Source: Hyphomicrobiaceae bacterium (GTDB taxonomy: Bacteria > Pseudomonadota > Alphaproteobacteria > Rhizobiales > Hyphomicrobiaceae). Taken from it: a stretch of DNA of 64,000 nucleotides. Below the pieces are notes generated by a model. That model did not search any database. It was given only the letters and a program-made list of their open reading frames with translations, and was not told where the DNA came from. Below are positions 1-8,447 of the stretch, in pieces; the stretch's first letter is position 1, and each line of letters opens with the position of its first letter. The stretch lies in assembly GCA_025351355.1 (NCBI GenBank), contig JANXWC010000251.1:1-64000 (forward strand). Direction: 5' to 3'. Position numbers and translations under genes: made by a program.

Positions 1-60
1 AGCGAGTAGGGATGAAAGAACCGCGCTTGGCGGCTTCCCTATTCGCTACTGACTATTCGC
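1..60. repeat. Short inverted/tandem repeat of TATTCGC-type units at the window edge
   Basis: Bases 1-12 (AGCGAGTAGGGA) and 36-47 (TCCCTATTCGCT) form an inverted repeat matching at 11 of 12 positions. The flanking bases up to 60 repeat the unit CTATTCGC/CTACTGACTATTCGC. It lies downstream of accB, in what would usually be the accB-accC spacer. Similar short TATTCGC/TACTCGC units are scattered between genes in many Hyphomicrobiales. Whether this copy is a mobile repeat or a hairpin cannot be told, because the window cuts it off. Confidence 0.35.
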
Positions 61-74
61 AATTCACTCCTCCC

Positions 75-554
75 TTATTCAATAACCACCAGCGGCTCGC
101 CGAATTCAACGGGCTGGCCGTTGTCGATGAACACTTGCGTCACCGTGCCGGAGCGGGGCGCGGGAATATGGTTCATCGTCTTCATCGCTTCGATGATCAG
201 CAAGGTCTGGCCTTGGGCGACGCGGGTGCCAACCTCGACAAATGGTGCCGAACCGGGCTCGGCTGCCCGATAGGCGGTGCCGACCATCGGTGATTTGACA
301 GTGCCTGGATTGCTGGCGGCGTCGGCGGGCTTGGGTGCCACGTCGCCTGCCAAATGCATGCTCGGCAGCGGCGCATGCGCTGCAGCTACAGCAGCCGGTG
401 CTGCAACCGCCATGGTCAGCTGACGCGCGACCCGCAGTCGCAAGCCCTGGCGCTCCATTTCAATCTCACTCAAGCCGGTCTCATTGAGCAATTCGGCCAA
501 CTCGCGGATGAGCATGCCTTCGGCGCTCGGTTTATCCTTGGTGTCTTTTGCCAT
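75..554 (-). CDS. accB: Biotin carboxyl carrier protein of acetyl-CoA carboxylase
   Basis: AccB carries biotin between the biotin carboxylase (AccC) and carboxyltransferase subunits in the first committed step of cytosolic fatty acid synthesis. The protein has 159 residues, normal for the family. An N-terminal helix region (IRELAELLNETGLSEIEMER) is followed by an Ala/Pro-rich linker and a C-terminal biotinyl domain from about residue 85. The biotin-accepting lysine is Lys125 in EAMKTMN, where most relatives have EAMKMMN. I start at the ATG at 554 because MAKDTKDKPS matches the family's usual beginning; the open frame runs further upstream to 698 with nothing recognisable. accC would be expected to the left, outside the window. 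The usual upstream neighbour aroQ is absent. Confidence 0.95.
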   Translation of the reverse strand: MAKDTKDKPSAEGMLIRELAELLNETGLSEIEMERQGLRLRVARQLTMAVAAPAAVAAAHAPLPSMHLAGDVAPKPADAASNPGTVKSPMVGTAYRAAEPGSAPFVEVGTRVAQGQTLLIIEAMKTMNHIPAPRSGTVTQVFIDNGQPVEFGEPLVVIE

Positions 555-748
555 GCCCCGATGGGTCCAGTGATGAATGATAAATGTGCTGATCGCGAAT
601 CTGCGTGCGAAGCTTCTGGTCCCCTTAGCAGCTTTCGGAATGCCGAGAAAGGTATGGATTTTCAACCCGCAAAAGTGAACGGCGAGGTCCTTAACCAAAG
701 CCGGTTTGCAACGTAGACTGACGCTCGCTTTGATGTCTGGTGGCGTTC

Positions 749-1357
749 ATGTCGAGGTCGATGTTCAAAATACCGCTGCGCCGGTCGCCTTGGAAGGCTG
801 CCGCATTGATTGCGGTGCTGGCGGCGGCGCAGTCTCCAACGGCCGCGACAGCCGACGCTGTTCCGTGCGCGGCGACCGCGAACTTGCCTGCCCATCGTGC
901 CGCCATTGCGTCGGCGGAGGCATGGCTGGCCAGTCGATGGCGTCGGAGCGGAGAGACCTGGATCACCGCCTACCGGCTCAAGCCGGAACAGTCGCTGCCA
1001 CTTGGAATCGGCCGCTTCGGCCACGTCGGCGGCCTGGATCCTGGCCAGTCGCAGCCTGTGGTTGGCCTTGCAAAAATAGCGCGTATCACATGCGCATCGT
1101 TCGAGATGAACCCGGGACCGACGTATGCGGTTCGTTTCGCGGGACACGCGCTGCAGTTCGACGAGAACGGACGCGGCTGGAGCCGACCGATTGTCACTGC
1201 TGTCATTCATGTCTTGGAGGTACGCCTGCCAGATACACCAGATGGCAAGGCCACCGTCATCGAACTCGCAGAATCAAGAACGGCGCTGCCACCGGACGCT
1301 GAACTGAGGCTTCCGGACGCGCCTGCAGCCCTCCGGCCTGCTTCAAAGCGCCGCTGA
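749..1357 (+). CDS. Secreted protein of unknown function
   Basis: I do not recognise the family. The frame encodes about 202 residues, with a basic N-terminus (MSRSMFKIPLRRSPWK), a hydrophobic stretch and an Ala-rich cleavage region (AAATADA), so it looks like a Sec signal peptide. The mature part has two cysteines and hydrophobic beta-like segments (YAVRFAGHALQF, IVTAVIHVLEV), then a Pro/Ala-rich tail. The start could be GTG 740, ATG 749 or ATG 761; none has a strong ribosome site. Two other long frames overlap this segment (706-1302 + and 662-1210 -), so the call rests on the signal peptide and the plausible composition. It is divergent from accB across a 194-base gap that should hold both promoters. 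Confidence 0.55.
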   Translation: MSRSMFKIPLRRSPWKAAALIAVLAAAQSPTAATADAVPCAATANLPAHRAAIASAEAWLASRWRRSGETWITAYRLKPEQSLPLGIGRFGHVGGLDPGQSQPVVGLAKIARITCASFEMNPGPTYAVRFAGHALQFDENGRGWSRPIVTAVIHVLEVRLPDTPDGKATVIELAESRTALPPDAELRLPDAPAALRPASKRR

Positions 1358-1591
1358 CAACGCCGCGGTGCGGCCCGCTGTTGCCATAATCACGCTCTTA
1401 CTCAAAGTTAACTTGGCAGAGTCGCATCTGTCGGTTAACCCACGCACGCCCGTAGCGTTGCCGGGGCAGCCAGCGTCATCACTGCCGATTAAATGCAGGC
1501 CACCAACCGGCGATCGACGTCACTACAATCGTTTCTCCAGCGCACCGGCCATCAGTGAAGCCCAACCGCCGCACAGCAATTTCGAGGTGAT

Positions 1592-2539
1592 ATGCCCTTT
1601 CCAATTTCCGCACGCACCGTCCGCTTCTCGACCCGGTCGAGCATTGTCGCGCTCACTCTGGCTCTGGCAGGCACGGCGCTGCAGTCGATTTCCGGAGCAT
1701 TGCCGGCCTTGGCGCAGGACAAGCCGCTGGCGACGGTCAACGGCAAACCCCTGTCAGAGGCCGACCTGAAGCTGGCCGAAGCCGAGTTGGGAGCGGAACT
1801 GGCGCAATTGCCAGAGGGCTCGCGCCGCCGCATTCTGCTTGAATATCTCATTGAAAATCAGGTCTTCTCCGATGCGGCCGAGGGCGCCAAACTGGCCACC
1901 GGAGCTGACTACGACGCTCGCATCCAATACTGGAAGCGCCGCGCGTTGCGTGACCTGTTCTTCGAGAAGTCGATCAAGGCTGCCGTCAAGGACGAGGACG
2001 CCAAGAAGTTCTACGACGATCAGGTCAAGGCGCTGAAGCCCGAGGAAGAAGTGAAGGCCAGCCACATCCTGGTTAAGGATGAGGCCAAAGCTAAAGACAT
2101 CGCCGAAAAGTTGACCAAGGGTGGTGATTTCGCAGCGTTGGCGAAGGAAAATTCGGAAGACCCGGGGTCCAAAGACAACGGCGGCGACCTCGGCTACTTC
2201 GGCCACGGCCAGATGGTGCCCGAATTCGAATCCGCGGCCTTCGCCTTGGAGAAAGGCAAAATCTCGCCGCCGGTGAAATCTAACTTTGGGTTCCACATCA
2301 TCAAGCTCGACGACAAGCGGATGCGCCAGCCGCCGCCTTTCGACGGGCTGAAAGATCGCATCGTCAACACCTTGTTGCAGAAGAAGGCGCAGACAATCGG
2401 GCTAGAATTGCGCAACGCCGCCAAGGTCGAATACGTCGATCCCGAAATCAAGAAGGCGGTCGAAAGCGAAAAGGCGGCAGCGGCTGCGCCGAAAGAGGCT
2501 CCCGCAGCACCTGTTCCGCCCGCTCCGGCCAAGAAATAA
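1592..2539 (+). CDS. Parvulin-type peptidyl-prolyl cis-trans isomerase, exported
   Basis: A periplasmic foldase of the PpiC/SurA/PrsA group, 315 residues. A Sec signal peptide ends near residue 42 (ALPALAQ). A SurA-like chaperone segment follows (ATVNGKPLSEADL to about residue 145). The parvulin domain at about 153-248 shows EVKASHILV, GGDFAALAKENSEDPGS, GGDLGYFG and the terminal FGFHIIKL. The Ala/Pro/Lys-rich C-terminus resembles other alphaproteobacterial copies. GAGGTGAT just before the ATG at 1592 is a good ribosome site. A strong intrinsic terminator follows, so it is probably transcribed alone. The 234 bases upstream hold no gene; two GTTAAC words there are not spaced as a CtrA site. 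Confidence 0.93.
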   Translation: MPFPISARTVRFSTRSSIVALTLALAGTALQSISGALPALAQDKPLATVNGKPLSEADLKLAEAELGAELAQLPEGSRRRILLEYLIENQVFSDAAEGAKLATGADYDARIQYWKRRALRDLFFEKSIKAAVKDEDAKKFYDDQVKALKPEEEVKASHILVKDEAKAKDIAEKLTKGGDFAALAKENSEDPGSKDNGGDLGYFGHGQMVPEFESAAFALEKGKISPPVKSNFGFHIIKLDDKRMRQPPPFDGLKDRIVNTLLQKKAQTIGLELRNAAKVEYVDPEIKKAVESEKAAAAAPKEAPAAPVPPAPAKK

Positions 2540-2566
2540 TCACGCCGAGTCCGACAGATATCGGGG

Positions 2567-2595
2567 AATCCGGCGACCACCATCGCCGGATTTTT
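2567..2595 (+). terminator. Intrinsic terminator after the parvulin gene
   Basis: A perfect 10-bp stem, AATCCGGCGA (2567-2576) and TCGCCGGATT (2583-2592), closes a 6-base loop and runs into a T tract (to 2595), 27 bases after the stop codon of the isomerase gene. Confidence 0.88.
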
Positions 2596-2713
2596 CACGT
2601 AAAGTACGGGCAGTTCGGCTTACGTCGACGACAGCTGCGCATCGGCTGATCGCAATGATTGTCGAGATCAATAGTCAAGCCTTTGAATAGCGACGTCGAC
2701 CTCGACCACGCCA

Positions 2714-3604
2714 CTATTCCCCGGGCAGTTTCAGCCGCGCATTCCGCGCATAGACTTTGGCAACCGCGGCGTCATCTTCAGCACCAAAACCCATGCCGGA
2801 AGCAGCCAGAAACTGTTGCAGTGCGGCTGCCGTCAGTGGCGCTGAAAAGCGCACGCCGCGCGCAATATCGCTGACGATCCCGAGATCCTTGACGAAAATC
2901 TCCACAGCCGATCGCGGCGTGTAATCACCGTCGACAACGTGCGGGCCCCGATTTTCCAGCATCCATGACGTCCCCGCACATTGCGGGATCACATCCATGA
3001 ACTGCCGGGGCTCGACACCTTGCGTCATTGCAAACGTGATCGCCTCGGCCATCGAAGCGATGTGCACACCCGCCAGCATCTGATTGACGATCTTCATCGC
3101 CGACCCCGCACCCGCGCGATCGCCAAGTCGAAAAATCTTCTGCGCCATCGAGGCGAGCACGGGCTCGGCCTTGCTCATCGCTTCCGGTGTTGCGCCAACC
3201 ATCATCGTCAACGCGCCATCGGCCGCCTTGGCCGCGCCGCCCGACATCGGCGCATCGACGTAGAGGACACCGAGTCCGGCAAGGCGCGCTTCCGTGCTGC
3301 GCGCGAAGTCAGGGGCGACGGTGGCGCAACCAATAACGACCGTACCCTTGGCGAGCGAAGGCGCGACGCCGTGCTCACCGAACAGCACACTTTCCATCTG
3401 CGCCGCGTTGACAACCACCGTGACAAGGACATCCAGCCGCTTGGCCACATCGGGCAACGCGCCTGTTTCACCGCCATCCGCGATAAAGTGCAGGACCGCC
3501 TTATCGTTGATGTCGAAACCGTGCACGACATGGCCGGCGCGCAGCAGACTGCGCCCCATGCCGCCCCCCATCGAGCCCAATCCGACTAATCCGACCCGCG
3601 CCAA
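2714..3604 (-). CDS. NAD(P)-dependent beta-hydroxyacid dehydrogenase, L-threonate dehydrogenase-like
   Basis: A member of the 3-hydroxyisobutyrate dehydrogenase / tartronate semialdehyde reductase family, 296 residues. The N-terminal Rossmann motif GLVGLGSMGGGMG (residues 5-17), the substrate-loop signature DAPMSGG near 117 and the catalytic lysine region GSAMKIVNQM (lysine near 170) are all visible. The sequence is closest in feel to L-threonate dehydrogenase (LtnD) and GarR-type enzymes, but no sugar-acid catabolic gene is adjacent, so the substrate is unproven. The start is a TTG at 3604 preceded by AAGAAGGGA at a good distance. It has its own 174-base upstream and downstream spacers. Confidence 0.88.
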   Translation of the reverse strand: MARVGLVGLGSMGGGMGRSLLRAGHVVHGFDINDKAVLHFIADGGETGALPDVAKRLDVLVTVVVNAAQMESVLFGEHGVAPSLAKGTVVIGCATVAPDFARSTEARLAGLGVLYVDAPMSGGAAKAADGALTMMVGATPEAMSKAEPVLASMAQKIFRLGDRAGAGSAMKIVNQMLAGVHIASMAEAITFAMTQGVEPRQFMDVIPQCAGTSWMLENRGPHVVDGDYTPRSAVEIFVKDLGIVSDIARGVRFSAPLTAAALQQFLAASGMGFGAEDDAAVAKVYARNARLKLPGE

Positions 3605-3659
3605 AGTTAAGTCCCTTCTTGCTTGCAGCGCCGATCCTCACCGCAATGGATCGACCCGA

Positions 3660-4490
3660 TCACTTCTGCTCAAGTTTCGCCTTCTCATACAGCGCGAGAA
3701 CTTCGGGGATGTGCTGCTTGATGGTCTGGATGCGTGTTTCGCCCGAGGGATGCGTCGACATCCACTGCGGCGGCGCCCCTTGCGACGCCTTGCTCATCTT
3801 CTGCCACAAGGTGATGCCGGCGCGCGGATCGTAGCCTGCACGGGCCGCCAGTTCCAAACCGATCAAGTCCGCCTGTGTTTCGTCACCACGGCTGAATTTA
3901 AGCGACGCGAGTGACCCCGCACCCGCGCCGACGAGATCACCAAGCTGGCCGAAAATCAGACCGGCAACCGCCCGCCCGGCGCCCAGCGCCATTTGCTTGC
4001 CGGCGCGAGCGCGGGCGTGCTCATAGAGTGCATGTCCGATCTCGTGCCCCATGACCAAGGCCGCTTCATCGTCGGTCAGCTGAAGTTTATTGAGAATGCC
4101 GGTGAACACGGCGATCTTGCCACCGGGCATGCAGAAGGCGTTGATCTGCGGACTATCGAGGACGTTGATTTCCCATTTCCAGTCCTTGGCACGCTCATTG
4201 AATTTTGTCGCATGCGGCAAAAGACGTTGAGCAATGGCCCGCATCCGTTGGGTCTGCGCATTGTCCGAAGGGAGCAGCGCACGTTTGGCAGAGGCTTGCC
4301 GTGTCATTTCGTCGTACTGAACGCCAGACTGCTGTTCGATAGTATCAGCTGAGACCGCAAACCTGAACACAGACTTGTTCTTGATGACAACGCCATCCGG
4401 CTCCTTGGCGATGGTGACGACGGAACCGCCAAGACACAACCCCAGCATAACCGCCGCGACCCATACGCCGCGACCGTGACTTCGAGCCAT
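3660..4490 (-). CDS. M48-family zinc metalloprotease, exported
   Basis: A 276-residue periplasmic or membrane-associated metalloprotease of the LoiP/BepA-like M48 group, usually involved in outer-membrane protein quality control. The N-terminal signal sequence (VWVAAVMLGLCLGG) lacks a proper lipobox. The zinc motif HEIGH is at residues 149-153, the third ligand is likely the Glu in the GDETQADLIGLELA segment near 207, and PGGKIAVFTG precedes the active site as in the family. The frame continues upstream to 4892, but the ATG at 4490 has GAGGGAG/AAGG in front and begins the signal peptide. It is divergent from the acyltransferase gene. Confidence 0.9.
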   Translation of the reverse strand: MARSHGRGVWVAAVMLGLCLGGSVVTIAKEPDGVVIKNKSVFRFAVSADTIEQQSGVQYDEMTRQASAKRALLPSDNAQTQRMRAIAQRLLPHATKFNERAKDWKWEINVLDSPQINAFCMPGGKIAVFTGILNKLQLTDDEAALVMGHEIGHALYEHARARAGKQMALGAGRAVAGLIFGQLGDLVGAGAGSLASLKFSRGDETQADLIGLELAARAGYDPRAGITLWQKMSKASQGAPPQWMSTHPSGETRIQTIKQHIPEVLALYEKAKLEQK

Positions 4491-4689
4491 TGCCTTCACT
4501 CCCTCAACATTTCGCCAATCCGTTTGCTTCCGGCGGCACCAGATCCCGCTCACTCCTAGCAAGAAAGAAGGCAATTGTGCGAGAGCCCGCGCGTCGATTT
4601 GCGAATAAGTTTGGCAGAAAGTCTGCAGACAAGAGGCTTTCCGTCGACGTACACTCTGACCGGTCAGCGGATCGAGGCAGCCCACCTTT

Positions 4690-5892
4690 ATGAGCGCAGC
4701 CAATACGCCTAAATCTTCCGCGCTCACCGCGCGTTGCCTGTCAGCCATTGGCGAGGTCCCGGCCGAAGCGTGGGATGCACTCGCCAATCCGGTCGCAACA
4801 ATTGCAAACCCATTTGTCAACCACGCTTTCCTCAAGTGTCTGGAAGACGCGGGGACTGTCGGCGGTCGTACCGGTTGGACGCCCCGCCACATCGTGCTTG
4901 AACGCGACGGTCGGTTGATCGGCGCGGCGCCTGCCTACGTGAAATCGAATAGTCAGGGAGAATACATCTTCGATCACGGCTGGGCGGATGCCTACGAGCG
5001 GGCCGGCGGCAGCTATTATCCGAAGCTGCAGATCGCGGTGCCGTTCACGCCGGTTCCAGGGCCGCGCCTACTCGTGGGAACCGGGGTTGACACCGACGAG
5101 TCGAGCCGACTGCTTGGTACGGCCTGCATCGAAGTAGCCCGGAGCCTGGGCGTGTCTTCGCTGCACGCGACTTACATCGACCGGCATGTATGGGACACTT
5201 TGGGCGGCGGTAGCAAGCCGCTGTTTCTGCAACGCACCGATCAGCAGTTTCATTGGCACAATGCCGGCTACCAGACCTTCGAAGACTTCCTGGCGGCGCT
5301 ATCGTCACGCAAACGCAAAACGATCCGCAAGGAGCGCGCGACAGCGGTCGAAGCCGGAATTACGGTCAAGTGCCTACGCGGGGCGGCCATAACAGAGAGC
5401 TACTGGGACGCCTTCTATCGCTTCTATCAAGATACAGGCAGCCGCAAATGGGGACGACCCTATCTTAATCGGCAATTCTTCTCGTTGCTTGGCGAGCGAA
5501 TGGGCGACAGTTGCCTGCTGATTGTTGCCGAACGCGGCGGCATGCCAATTGCAGGCGCACTTAATTTGATCGGCGGCGATTGCCTATATGGTCGCTATTG
5601 GGGGATGACTGAACACCACCCCTGCCTGCATTTTGAACTCTGTTACTACCAAGCGATGGACTGGGCGATTGCGCACAAGCTCCCGCGCGTCGAAGCCGGG
5701 GCGCAAGGCGAGCACAAGCTGGCGCGGGGCTACAATCCTGTTGCCACATACTCGTTGCACTGGATTGCCGACCCGAGCTTTCGGCGGGCCGTCGATCGGT
5801 ATCTGGGCGAAGAACGCGCCCACATGGCCGAACGACGCGAGATGCTGGCTGAATATGCCCCTTACAAGAGAGTTGTCGAAGAGCAGGATTGA
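4690..5892 (+). CDS. FemAB-like / COG3146 predicted N-acyltransferase
   Basis: A 400-residue protein of the FemAB-like (PF04339, formerly DUF482) family within the GNAT fold superfamily. Family signatures are the early NPFVNHAFL, the FDHGWADAYER stretch, SRKRKTIRKER and the C-terminal YSLHWIADPSFRRAV. Members transfer acyl or aminoacyl groups, but the substrate is not established. The ATG at 4690 is used; GAGG lies a little far upstream. It is divergent from the M48 protease and has no operon partner. It borders the exopolysaccharide locus but is widely conserved outside such loci, so I treat it as housekeeping. Confidence 0.87.
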   Translation: MSAANTPKSSALTARCLSAIGEVPAEAWDALANPVATIANPFVNHAFLKCLEDAGTVGGRTGWTPRHIVLERDGRLIGAAPAYVKSNSQGEYIFDHGWADAYERAGGSYYPKLQIAVPFTPVPGPRLLVGTGVDTDESSRLLGTACIEVARSLGVSSLHATYIDRHVWDTLGGGSKPLFLQRTDQQFHWHNAGYQTFEDFLAALSSRKRKTIRKERATAVEAGITVKCLRGAAITESYWDAFYRFYQDTGSRKWGRPYLNRQFFSLLGERMGDSCLLIVAERGGMPIAGALNLIGGDCLYGRYWGMTEHHPCLHFELCYYQAMDWAIAHKLPRVEAGAQGEHKLARGYNPVATYSLHWIADPSFRRAVDRYLGEERAHMAERREMLAEYAPYKRVVEEQD

Positions 5893-6083
5893 TTCTTATG
5901 CTCAACAAGCAGCCGCGTAGTGAATATGACGACCCCCAAAGTCGCGCCGAACCGGCAAAACAGAGTGTCCTTCTCGCCACCATGGGAAGTCTTTTTACCG
6001 GCATTGCAGTTTTGACATTCCCTTTTCATTGACGAGTAGCTAATCAGTTCCACTGGGATTTGTGTTTGCGCCTCGGGGGGCTT

Positions 6084-6563
6084 ATGCTTCGTTTAAAGCT
6101 TGTGTGCGCGGTTGCGGTAATTTCTGCACAGTCTACAGTAGCATTGGCAGCTACGCTGCAACCAACTGCTGGTAACGTGTTGGTAAACCGTGGCAATGGC
6201 TTCAAGTCGGCGGGCGTTGGGCAGTCGCAAGTGCAACCCGGCGATATGGTCATGGCCAGTGGTGGCGGCAGCGCTCAGATAATTTATAACGATGGATGCA
6301 AAGTTGGAGTCGAACCAGGGTCTGTCGTTACTGTAGCCGGGGCAACCAATGCAAGAGACGCCAAAGGTGGGTTGCAGGAATTGTCGCCATGCGCAGACGG
6401 ACAGGCTGGCTCTGGCCCTTCTGATCCCGGCGCAAGCGGAAGCGCTGCTTCGGGAGCTGGTGCAGGTTCCGCGGCGATCAGTCCTTATGCTATAGCCGCT
6501 GGTGCCGTGGTTGTAGGTGTGGGTGTGGCTGTACTGTCAAAAAAGAGTTCGGCGAGTCCCTGA
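6084..6563 (+). CDS. Exported FecR-like small protein with C-terminal membrane anchor
   Basis: A 159-residue protein opening the exopolysaccharide locus. A signal peptide (LKLVCAVAVISAQSTVALAA) is followed by a segment at about 25-85 with the cadence of a FecR-type beta domain (NVLVNRGNGF, VQPGDMVMASGG, VGVEPGSVVTV). Two cysteines (DGCKVGV and ELSPCADG) could form a disulfide. A Gly/Ala/Ser-rich linker leads to a C-terminal hydrophobic helix (AIAAGAVVVGVGVAVL) ending in KK. I start at ATG 6084 because GGGGGG sits just upstream. The function is unknown; by position it is an envelope accessory of polysaccharide export. A TTGACA at 6012-6017 may be a -35 box but has no convincing -10. Confidence 0.75.
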   Translation: MLRLKLVCAVAVISAQSTVALAATLQPTAGNVLVNRGNGFKSAGVGQSQVQPGDMVMASGGGSAQIIYNDGCKVGVEPGSVVTVAGATNARDAKGGLQELSPCADGQAGSGPSDPGASGSAASGAGAGSAAISPYAIAAGAVVVGVGVAVLSKKSSASP

Positions 6564-6791
6564 CGCCTGTGTTATTCCGATACCGTCGGGGATTACAAGT
6601 CAATCACCAGCCGGTTTTAGTGTGATGCCGCGGTCGATTGGTGCGCGTGAGATTCTTTTCGCCCCTCAATGCCCCGTGTTTATTAACTGACATTTCATTG
6701 TGGTCGAGATTCTCATTATATCGCTTGCTTGATCGAGTTGATGGAATCGAGCACAGTCGCGAGAGTTACCTTTCAAGGTTGCACCAGCGCG

Positions 6792-7355
6792 ATGAAACCA
6801 GTAGCAAAGCATACCAATTCAGCACTACTGCTCATCGCTTTGGTTGCAGGGGCATTGAGTGGTTGTAGCGGTTTAGCGTCATTGGACACACCGCTTACCC
6901 CGAGTGCGCTGCAGTCGAGCGTGCCTGGCCTTCCTCCGGTGAAATGGTCGCTAGTTGCACTGCCGCCGATAACGGGGGCCCCAACTGGATTTACTGACAA
7001 TTTAGTTCGCGAGATCAATGCGAAAGCTAAATCCGTAAATATCGGGCTGCTGGTCGATCCTACCGCGCAAGCCGATGTGAAGTTGCAGGGCAGTCTGACA
7101 ATGACACGTGACAGCCAAACCGCAAAGATTTTCTACCGTTGGGACGCTATCGACGCGAAGGGCGCTCTGCTGCAGCGCGTCGAGGGCGTCGCCACCTCGG
7201 TTGTACCAAAGTCGGCCAACGAACCTTGGGTTTGGGTCTCACCAGCGGTTATTGCGGAGATTTCAAACAAGGCGGTTTCGACGATGACAGCGCATGCGCG
7301 GCAATCGGAGATCGTGTCGTCTCCTGTCGCTACGGCCCCGGCGCCGGCCCAATAG
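6792..7355 (+). CDS. Lipoprotein of unknown function
   Basis: A 187-residue predicted lipoprotein. The ATG at 6792 starts a classic lipoprotein signal with lipobox LSGC (cysteine near residue 25). The frame extends upstream to 6729, but that part has no signal features. The mature protein has a Pro-rich region, a compact domain (KWSLVALPPI, VKLQGSLTMT, AKIFYRWDAIDAKG, WVWVSPAVIAEISNKA) and a Pro/Ala tail. Outer-membrane or inner-membrane anchoring is likely. I do not recognise the family; similar lipoproteins sit beside polysaccharide export genes in other Hyphomicrobiales, as far as I recall. It is preceded by a 228-base gap that may hold its promoter. Confidence 0.75.
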   Translation: MKPVAKHTNSALLLIALVAGALSGCSGLASLDTPLTPSALQSSVPGLPPVKWSLVALPPITGAPTGFTDNLVREINAKAKSVNIGLLVDPTAQADVKLQGSLTMTRDSQTAKIFYRWDAIDAKGALLQRVEGVATSVVPKSANEPWVWVSPAVIAEISNKAVSTMTAHARQSEIVSSPVATAPAPAQ

Positions 7356-7574
7356 CGCTAAACTAAAACTCCCAGTCTTGCCGTATATCGGCGTTCGACG
7401 AAGTTTTTGGATGCTTTGCGCGTGAAGAGTGTTGCAAGAGTGGATGATCGTTCGCTGCAAAATTGACCAGATCTATGCGTAATTCGCGTACTGATGGCCA
7501 TCAGTCGATCAACGTTTACTTGAGGTGCTCGCCAGCTCTGAGCGACGCCTCCAACTCGAATTTGCCAAAGCCTC

Positions 7575-8300
7575 ATGAAAACCGAGCGTTTTCCCAATCC
7601 GATAACCCGGCTCCTATACGGGCGTTGCCGACGTTGGCTGGCTTTGGCATTAACCAGCTTGTGTGCTGTCGGCCTCCTCGCACCCGGCACAAGTTATCCC
7701 GCCGCGATGATGCTCCATCTGAGCACGGCGCTCGAAATGAGATTTGACAGACCAGCATTGAGCGAAACCGATAAATTGAGCGGCATCATCGTGTTGGGGG
7801 GCGGGGAAGAACGTCTTCGTGAGGCGGCCCGGCTGGCGCGCGAATTCAACGGCGTCAGACTGTTCGTTAGCGGTGCCGGGCCGGAAGACTACGTCCGTGG
7901 CATCCTCGGAAGCGGCATCGAACCGGAACGCATTGCCATTGAGTGCCTGTCAAAAACCACCTTTCAGAACGCACTTTACTCGAGAAACGATCTGCTTCCC
8001 GCGGTAGGTCAGCGCTGGCTTCTGGTGACTTCCGCGTCGCATATGCCGCGCTCCATAGGCGCCTTTCGGCAAGCGGGCTTTGATGTCGTGGCATGGCCAG
8101 TCTATGACTTGCCAGCGCACGCTAACGAGATACGCTCGCAAGCGGCTTTGCATGAATGGTTGGGCCTTGCCTACTATTGGCTGCGTGCACGAAGTAGCTC
8201 AATCCTGCCAGGCCCGCATTCCCAAGTTCCACGCGCCGTCTTGGCTCGTGCAGAGGTCGACACGTCATTATTGATCGGCGCATCTGCCTACGAAGATTGA
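7575..8300 (+). CDS. YdcF/SanA-family (DUF218) membrane protein
   Basis: A 241-residue protein with an N-terminal membrane helix (LALALTSLCAVGLLAPG) and a DUF218 domain: GIIVLGGGEERLREAARL (residues 70-88), SGAGPEDYVRGIL, the SKTTFQNALYSRN motif and the VTSASHMPRS motif with its conserved histidine near 157. This family (YdcF, SanA, ElyC) acts on cell-envelope carbohydrate precursors in ways that are still poorly defined. It heads the export-machinery genes and has a paralogue at the far end of the locus (44958-45734). The 219-base gap upstream shows no clear promoter. Confidence 0.87.
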   Translation: MKTERFPNPITRLLYGRCRRWLALALTSLCAVGLLAPGTSYPAAMMLHLSTALEMRFDRPALSETDKLSGIIVLGGGEERLREAARLAREFNGVRLFVSGAGPEDYVRGILGSGIEPERIAIECLSKTTFQNALYSRNDLLPAVGQRWLLVTSASHMPRSIGAFRQAGFDVVAWPVYDLPAHANEIRSQAALHEWLGLAYYWLRARSSSILPGPHSQVPRAVLARAEVDTSLLIGASAYED

Positions 8301-8447
8301 CAATGGAGCCAATCAGTCCCCCAACATCAACCCTATCGGCTCTGATCCTGTGACCCGAAAAGCCTGCAATTGGCGTAAATTTCTTGACATCGGCCAGGAA
8401 TAAAACGAGACCATCGTCCACTCAGGGTAACGCGTGAGTAATTTTCT

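Noticed and set aside
662-1210. 182-residue frame on the - strand
   Set aside because: Arg/Cys-rich, no signal or family motif, and antisense to the frame at 749-1357 that has a credible signal peptide.
1405-1441. Two GTTAAC words as a possible CtrA site before the parvulin gene
   Set aside because: The spacing is far from the seven bases that the CtrA pair requires.
1368-1769. 133-residue + strand frame before the parvulin gene
   Set aside because: Overlaps the parvulin gene start in another frame, Ser/Arg/Pro-rich shadow composition, and no ribosome site.
5205-5222. GGCGGTAGC word as a second ops-like site
   Set aside because: It lies inside the acyltransferase coding sequence and lacks the GTG end of the motif.
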